Of a DNA stretch of 64,000 bases, positions 61,444 to 64,000 are shown one piece after another. Position numbers and translations under genes: made by a program. The DNA is from Selenomonas sp. AB3002. GTDB taxonomy: Bacteria; Bacillota; Negativicutes; Selenomonadales; Selenomonadaceae. Under the pieces are notes generated by a model. It saw only the letters and a program-made list of their open reading frames with translations. It was not told the DNA's origin and did not search any database. The number at the start of each line of letters is the position of its first letter. Within the stretch, counting starts at the first letter, position 1. Location: NCBI RefSeq assembly GCF_000702545.1, contig NZ_JNIO01000008.1, forward strand, positions 1,984,001 to 2,048,000. Direction: 5' to 3'.

Positions 61444-62404
61444 ACTCAAAATAGCCACCCTGGTCAAGGAAATCGCAATACTCCTTCACAGCTTCCTTCA
61501 TGTCATAGAAGCCTTCATCATAACCTGCTTCCAGCAGATGGGTGGGATCAGACTCGGTGAAGTTCTGGTACTTGCCACGCAGCACCTCCGGGAACTCACG
61601 GTACTCGATCCTGCCCTTGCCCAAAGCTTCGATGACAGCTTCTGCCACTTCATTATAGGTATGAGCCTTGCCTGTGCCGCAGTTGTAGATGCCGGAGGGA
61701 CCCTCTTGCTCCCAGAACCAGAGGTTCACCTTCACCACGTCCTTGACATAGACGAAATCACGACGCTGCTCGCCATCCTTATATCCATCGATGCCCTTGA
61801 AGAGGCGGGCCACACCAGTCTCATTGACCTGATTGTAAAGCTGGTAGAAGATGGAAGCCATCTTGCCCTTGTGGTGCTCCTGAGGACCGTAGACGTTGAA
61901 GTATTTCAGCCCTACAATCTGGCTCTTGGCCTCAGGCATCACCTGACGCACATAACGGTCAAAGGCCAGCTTGGAGAAAGCATAGGGGTTCAGGGCATCC
62001 TCGCACTCGTCCCCTTCCCGGAAGCCATTTTTGCCGCTGCCATAAGTAGAAGCAGAGGACGCATAAAGGAAGGGAATGCGGTGCTGGAGGCAGAAGTGCA
62101 GCACAGACTTGCTGTACTCGTAGTTCACCTTCATCATGTAGTTCACATCATATTCCATGGTGTCGGAGCAGGCCCCCTCATGGAAGACCGCATCAATGTC
62201 CGTGCCATCGAAATCATCGTCCTCGATGGTCTGGAGGAAATCATCCTTGTGCTGGTAGTCGATGAACTGGAGACCGCGAAGGTTCTTGTAGTTGCTGCCA
62301 TCCTTCAGGTCATCCACAATGAGAATGTCCGTGCGTCCCCTGCGATTGAGCTCTTTGACAATATTGCTGCCGATAAAACCGGCACCACCTGTTACGATAA
62401 TCAT
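61433..62404 (-). CDS. hldD: ADP-L-glycero-D-manno-heptose 6-epimerase
   Basis: The 323 residues match HldD/RfaD: Rossmann motif TGGAGFIGSNIVKELNRRG, VFHEGACSDTMEYDVNYMMK near 75, FLYASSASTYGSGKNGFREG, the catalytic YAFSKLAFDRYVRQ and KYFNVYGPQEHHKGKMASIF. Then RDFVYVKDVVKVNLWFWEQ and a C-terminal substrate domain. It makes the final ADP-heptose used by the GT9 enzymes in this window. It follows the heptose kinase gene by 24 nt. Confidence 0.97.
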   Translation of the reverse strand: MIIVTGGAGFIGSNIVKELNRRGRTDILIVDDLKDGSNYKNLRGLQFIDYQHKDDFLQTIEDDDFDGTDIDAVFHEGACSDTMEYDVNYMMKVNYEYSKSVLHFCLQHRIPFLYASSASTYGSGKNGFREGDECEDALNPYAFSKLAFDRYVRQVMPEAKSQIVGLKYFNVYGPQEHHKGKMASIFYQLYNQVNETGVARLFKGIDGYKDGEQRRDFVYVKDVVKVNLWFWEQEGPSGIYNCGTGKAHTYNEVAEAVIEALGKGRIEYREFPEVLRGKYQNFTESDPTHLLEAGYDEGFYDMKEAVKEYCDFLDQGGYFEYGK

Positions 62405-62428
62405 TTATATTCTCCCCCCCGCAGTTGT

Positions 62429-63415
62429 TTACATAAGTTCTTTCAATACAGCCAGGAGTTCCTCCTGGCTCACAGCATAAGTACCAAGTTTCGCCACTAC
62501 CACACTGGCAGCCAGATTAGCCAGGAAGGCGCCGTCATTTGCCTTCAGCCCTCCCGCCAGAGCCATAGCAAAGACGGCTATCACCGTATCGCCGGCACCT
62601 GATACATCGAACACATCCTGTGCTCTGGTGGGAATGTGCTCCGTATCTGTTTCCCGCACCAGGCTCATGCCCTTTTCCGAACGGGTGACAATGACATTCT
62701 TCAGCTTATACTTGCGCATGATGTAGTGGGCGGCTCTCTCCACCTGAGCGTCCTCGTTCTTGATCTTGTCAATGATGATCTCATTGACTTCCTTCACATT
62801 GGGCGTAATGTAGTCAGCCTGGGCGTATTTCAGCCAGTTGATGCCCTTGGGATCCACCACCACGGGCACACCATGGTCATGGCAGGCCTTGATGATCATC
62901 TGGCAGGCCGCCTCCGTGCAGGCTCCTTTGCCATAGTCAGAGATAATAACTGCATCCAGGCTCTCGGAGAGCTTCTGTTCTATGTAGTTCTGCAGCCGGG
63001 CCGCATAGTGGGCCTCAATGGGCTCATCTTCCTCGAAGTCCAGACGAAGCATCTGCTGATGCCCGCCAATAACTCTGAGCTTGGTAGTGGTGGGCCTGTC
63101 CGTAGTGACCAGCCCCTTGTAGTCGATGCCCCTGGCAGTCAGTTTGCCCAAAAGGCTTTCACAATGGTAATCATCCCCCACATAGCCTGCCAGGGAGGTC
63201 TGACACCCCAGGCGGGCCAGGTTGTGTGCCACGTTGGCAGCGCCGCCCAGAGTTTCTTTCTCGCTGGTAACATGGGTGATAGGGACAGGTGCTTCAGGAG
63301 AAATCCTTGTAACCTCACCATAGTAATACTTGTCCAGCATTACATCCCCTACTACCAGAATCTTGCATTTTGAGGTTCTCTCTGCTACGAAATCATATAG
63401 AGTCTGTATGTCCAT
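62429..63415 (-). CDS. hldA: D-glycero-beta-D-manno-heptose-7-phosphate kinase (HldA/RfaE domain I)
   Basis: The 328 residues are a PfkB/ribokinase-fold kinase: ILVVGDVMLDKYYYGEVTRI, SPEAPVPITHVTSEKETLGG, AANVAHNLARLGCQTSLAGY, DAVIISDYGKGACTEAACQM and the PfkB signature DVFDVSGAGDTVIAVFAMAL. The typical bifunctional HldE has about 470 residues with an adenylyltransferase domain. This protein has only the kinase, so a separate hldC must exist elsewhere. It lies between a GT9 gene and hldD. Confidence 0.94.
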   Translation of the reverse strand: MDIQTLYDFVAERTSKCKILVVGDVMLDKYYYGEVTRISPEAPVPITHVTSEKETLGGAANVAHNLARLGCQTSLAGYVGDDYHCESLLGKLTARGIDYKGLVTTDRPTTTKLRVIGGHQQMLRLDFEEDEPIEAHYAARLQNYIEQKLSESLDAVIISDYGKGACTEAACQMIIKACHDHGVPVVVDPKGINWLKYAQADYITPNVKEVNEIIIDKIKNEDAQVERAAHYIMRKYKLKNVIVTRSEKGMSLVRETDTEHIPTRAQDVFDVSGAGDTVIAVFAMALAGGLKANDGAFLANLAASVVVAKLGTYAVSQEELLAVLKELM

Positions 63416-63453
63416 CAGCTATTGCCTCTCTTTCCCTTGGAAAAAATATCCCC

Positions 63454-64000
63454 TTACGAGGGAGCAATACCATTTCCCAAATCTATGACCCGGCATTTGT
63501 AATCTCCGGGGTGAAGGGGCAGCTTATAGGCAGGCGCCCCGCCGAATTTCTCCAGCAGCTCATCCACATATTCCATCACTGTCTCCACGGGAATGTTCTT
63601 CATGCAGGCCATATGCTCCGCCCCCTCCTTGGGGCACTCGTGAATACGGCAGGGGTGGCAGGCTTCCGGGGTCTTCACCAAAACATCCTTGCCATCATAG
63701 GGGTAGAAACCTGTCACAGGAGAAGAACCAAACATGGTGACAATGGGCACATTCATGGCCACCCCCACGTGCATGGGGCCGGAATCAGTAGTGAGGAAGA
63801 GACAGCAACGCCTGAGCAGCCCTGCCAGCACCCCCAGGCTCACCTTGCCGGTGAAGACCTTGAGGTGATCGCTTTCTCTTTCCTCCATATCGTCAATACA
63901 GCTTTCCACCAAATCTATATCCATGGGACCACCAAAGAAGGCCACATGATAGCCCCGCTTTATCAGGCGGTCAGCGCACTGGGCAAAATATTCCTTGATC
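63454..64000 (-). CDS. Glycosyltransferase family 9 heptosyltransferase, C-terminal part (gene runs off the right edge)
   Basis: The frame is open to base 64000, so the N-terminal half is outside the window. The visible part begins IKEYFAQCADRLIKRGYHVA, then VAFFGGPMDIDLVESCID, LAGLLRRCCLFLTTDSGPMH with VGVAMNVPIVTMFGSSPVTG (the GT9 donor-site motif) and a cysteine-rich stretch (ACHPCRIHECPKEG). It is the first visible gene of the LPS cluster and precedes hldA by 38 nt. It probably acts as heptosyltransferase II or III. Confidence 0.88.
   Translation of the reverse strand, partial: IKEYFAQCADRLIKRGYHVAFFGGPMDIDLVESCIDDMEERESDHLKVFTGKVSLGVLAGLLRRCCLFLTTDSGPMHVGVAMNVPIVTMFGSSPVTGFYPYDGKDVLVKTPEACHPCRIHECPKEGAEHMACMKNIPVETVMEYVDELLEKFGGAPAYKLPLHPGDYKCRVIDLGNGIAPS

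Overview
The window looks like a chromosome segment of a diderm Firmicute of the class Negativicutes, most likely Selenomonas or a close relative. The evidence is a porin with an SLH domain (OmpM/Mep45 type), a near-complete ADP-heptose and LPS core/O-antigen gene set, an EtfAB-linked lactate dehydrogenase, NirJ1/NirJ2 radical SAM proteins and CsaB, alongside Firmicute features such as long-form HPF and DUF951. The genus is an inference. Most genes lie on the minus strand.

Layout. 1-3.2 kb (+): the end of a nonribosomal peptide synthetase (NRPS), with the A-domain C-terminus, carrier protein and thioesterase, overlapped by a MATE exporter that carries a fused histidine-kinase-like ATPase domain. 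3.5-4.3 kb: transposase remnant. 4.4-8.0 kb (-): electron-confurcating lactate dehydrogenase (etfB-etfA-ldh) with a GntR/LldR-type operator candidate. 8.1-12.4 kb (-): SPINDLY/OGT-like glycosyltransferase, a second glycosyltransferase and a methyltransferase-like protein, possibly a surface-protein glycosylation locus. 12.6-15.7 kb (-): nirJ2, nirJ1 and a TetR regulator. 16.6-27.5 kb: L-arabinose block with a LacI-type regulator, an intact IS1182-family element, araA, araB and a ChvE-GguAB-type sugar ABC transporter. 27.6-29.4 kb: YoeB/RelB toxin-antitoxin pair, a cluster of candidate small RNAs and a DUF3800 protein. 29.5-34.7 kb: OmpM, DUF951, a nitrilase-family amidase, ychF and upp. Two very small hydrophobic-peptide genes lie here, each paired with a putative small RNA. 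34.7-38.6 kb (-): csaB, DUF5693 and DUF2993. 38.8-43.9 kb (-): prfB, secA, hpf and a cold-shock gene. 44-47 kb (-): polar amino-acid ABC transporter and a zinc-ribbon protein. 47.2-49.5 kb (+): heptosyltransferase and two tandem YrbL-like proteins. 49.5-64 kb (-): LPS cluster with glf, an O-antigen ligase/polymerase, gtrB, gtrA, several glycosyltransferases, gmhB, hldD, hldA and a heptosyltransferase cut by the right edge.

Best discovery candidate: two small loci at 32.22-32.54 kb and 34.40-34.74 kb that look like type I toxin-antitoxin modules. Each encodes a peptide of about 30 residues with a shared hydrophobic core. Each has its own extended -10 promoter, SD and terminator, and an opposing small RNA. 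The predicted 5' end of that RNA is complementary to the peptide mRNA around its translation start. Peptide and RNA geometry differ between the two (convergent versus divergent), yet both place the pairing seed at the RNA 5' end.

Intergenic regions also hold two families of modular palindromic repeats, a perfect-TIR MITE-like element and an imperfect palindrome of about 205 bp between secA and prfB. No tRNA, rRNA or CRISPR array was seen.
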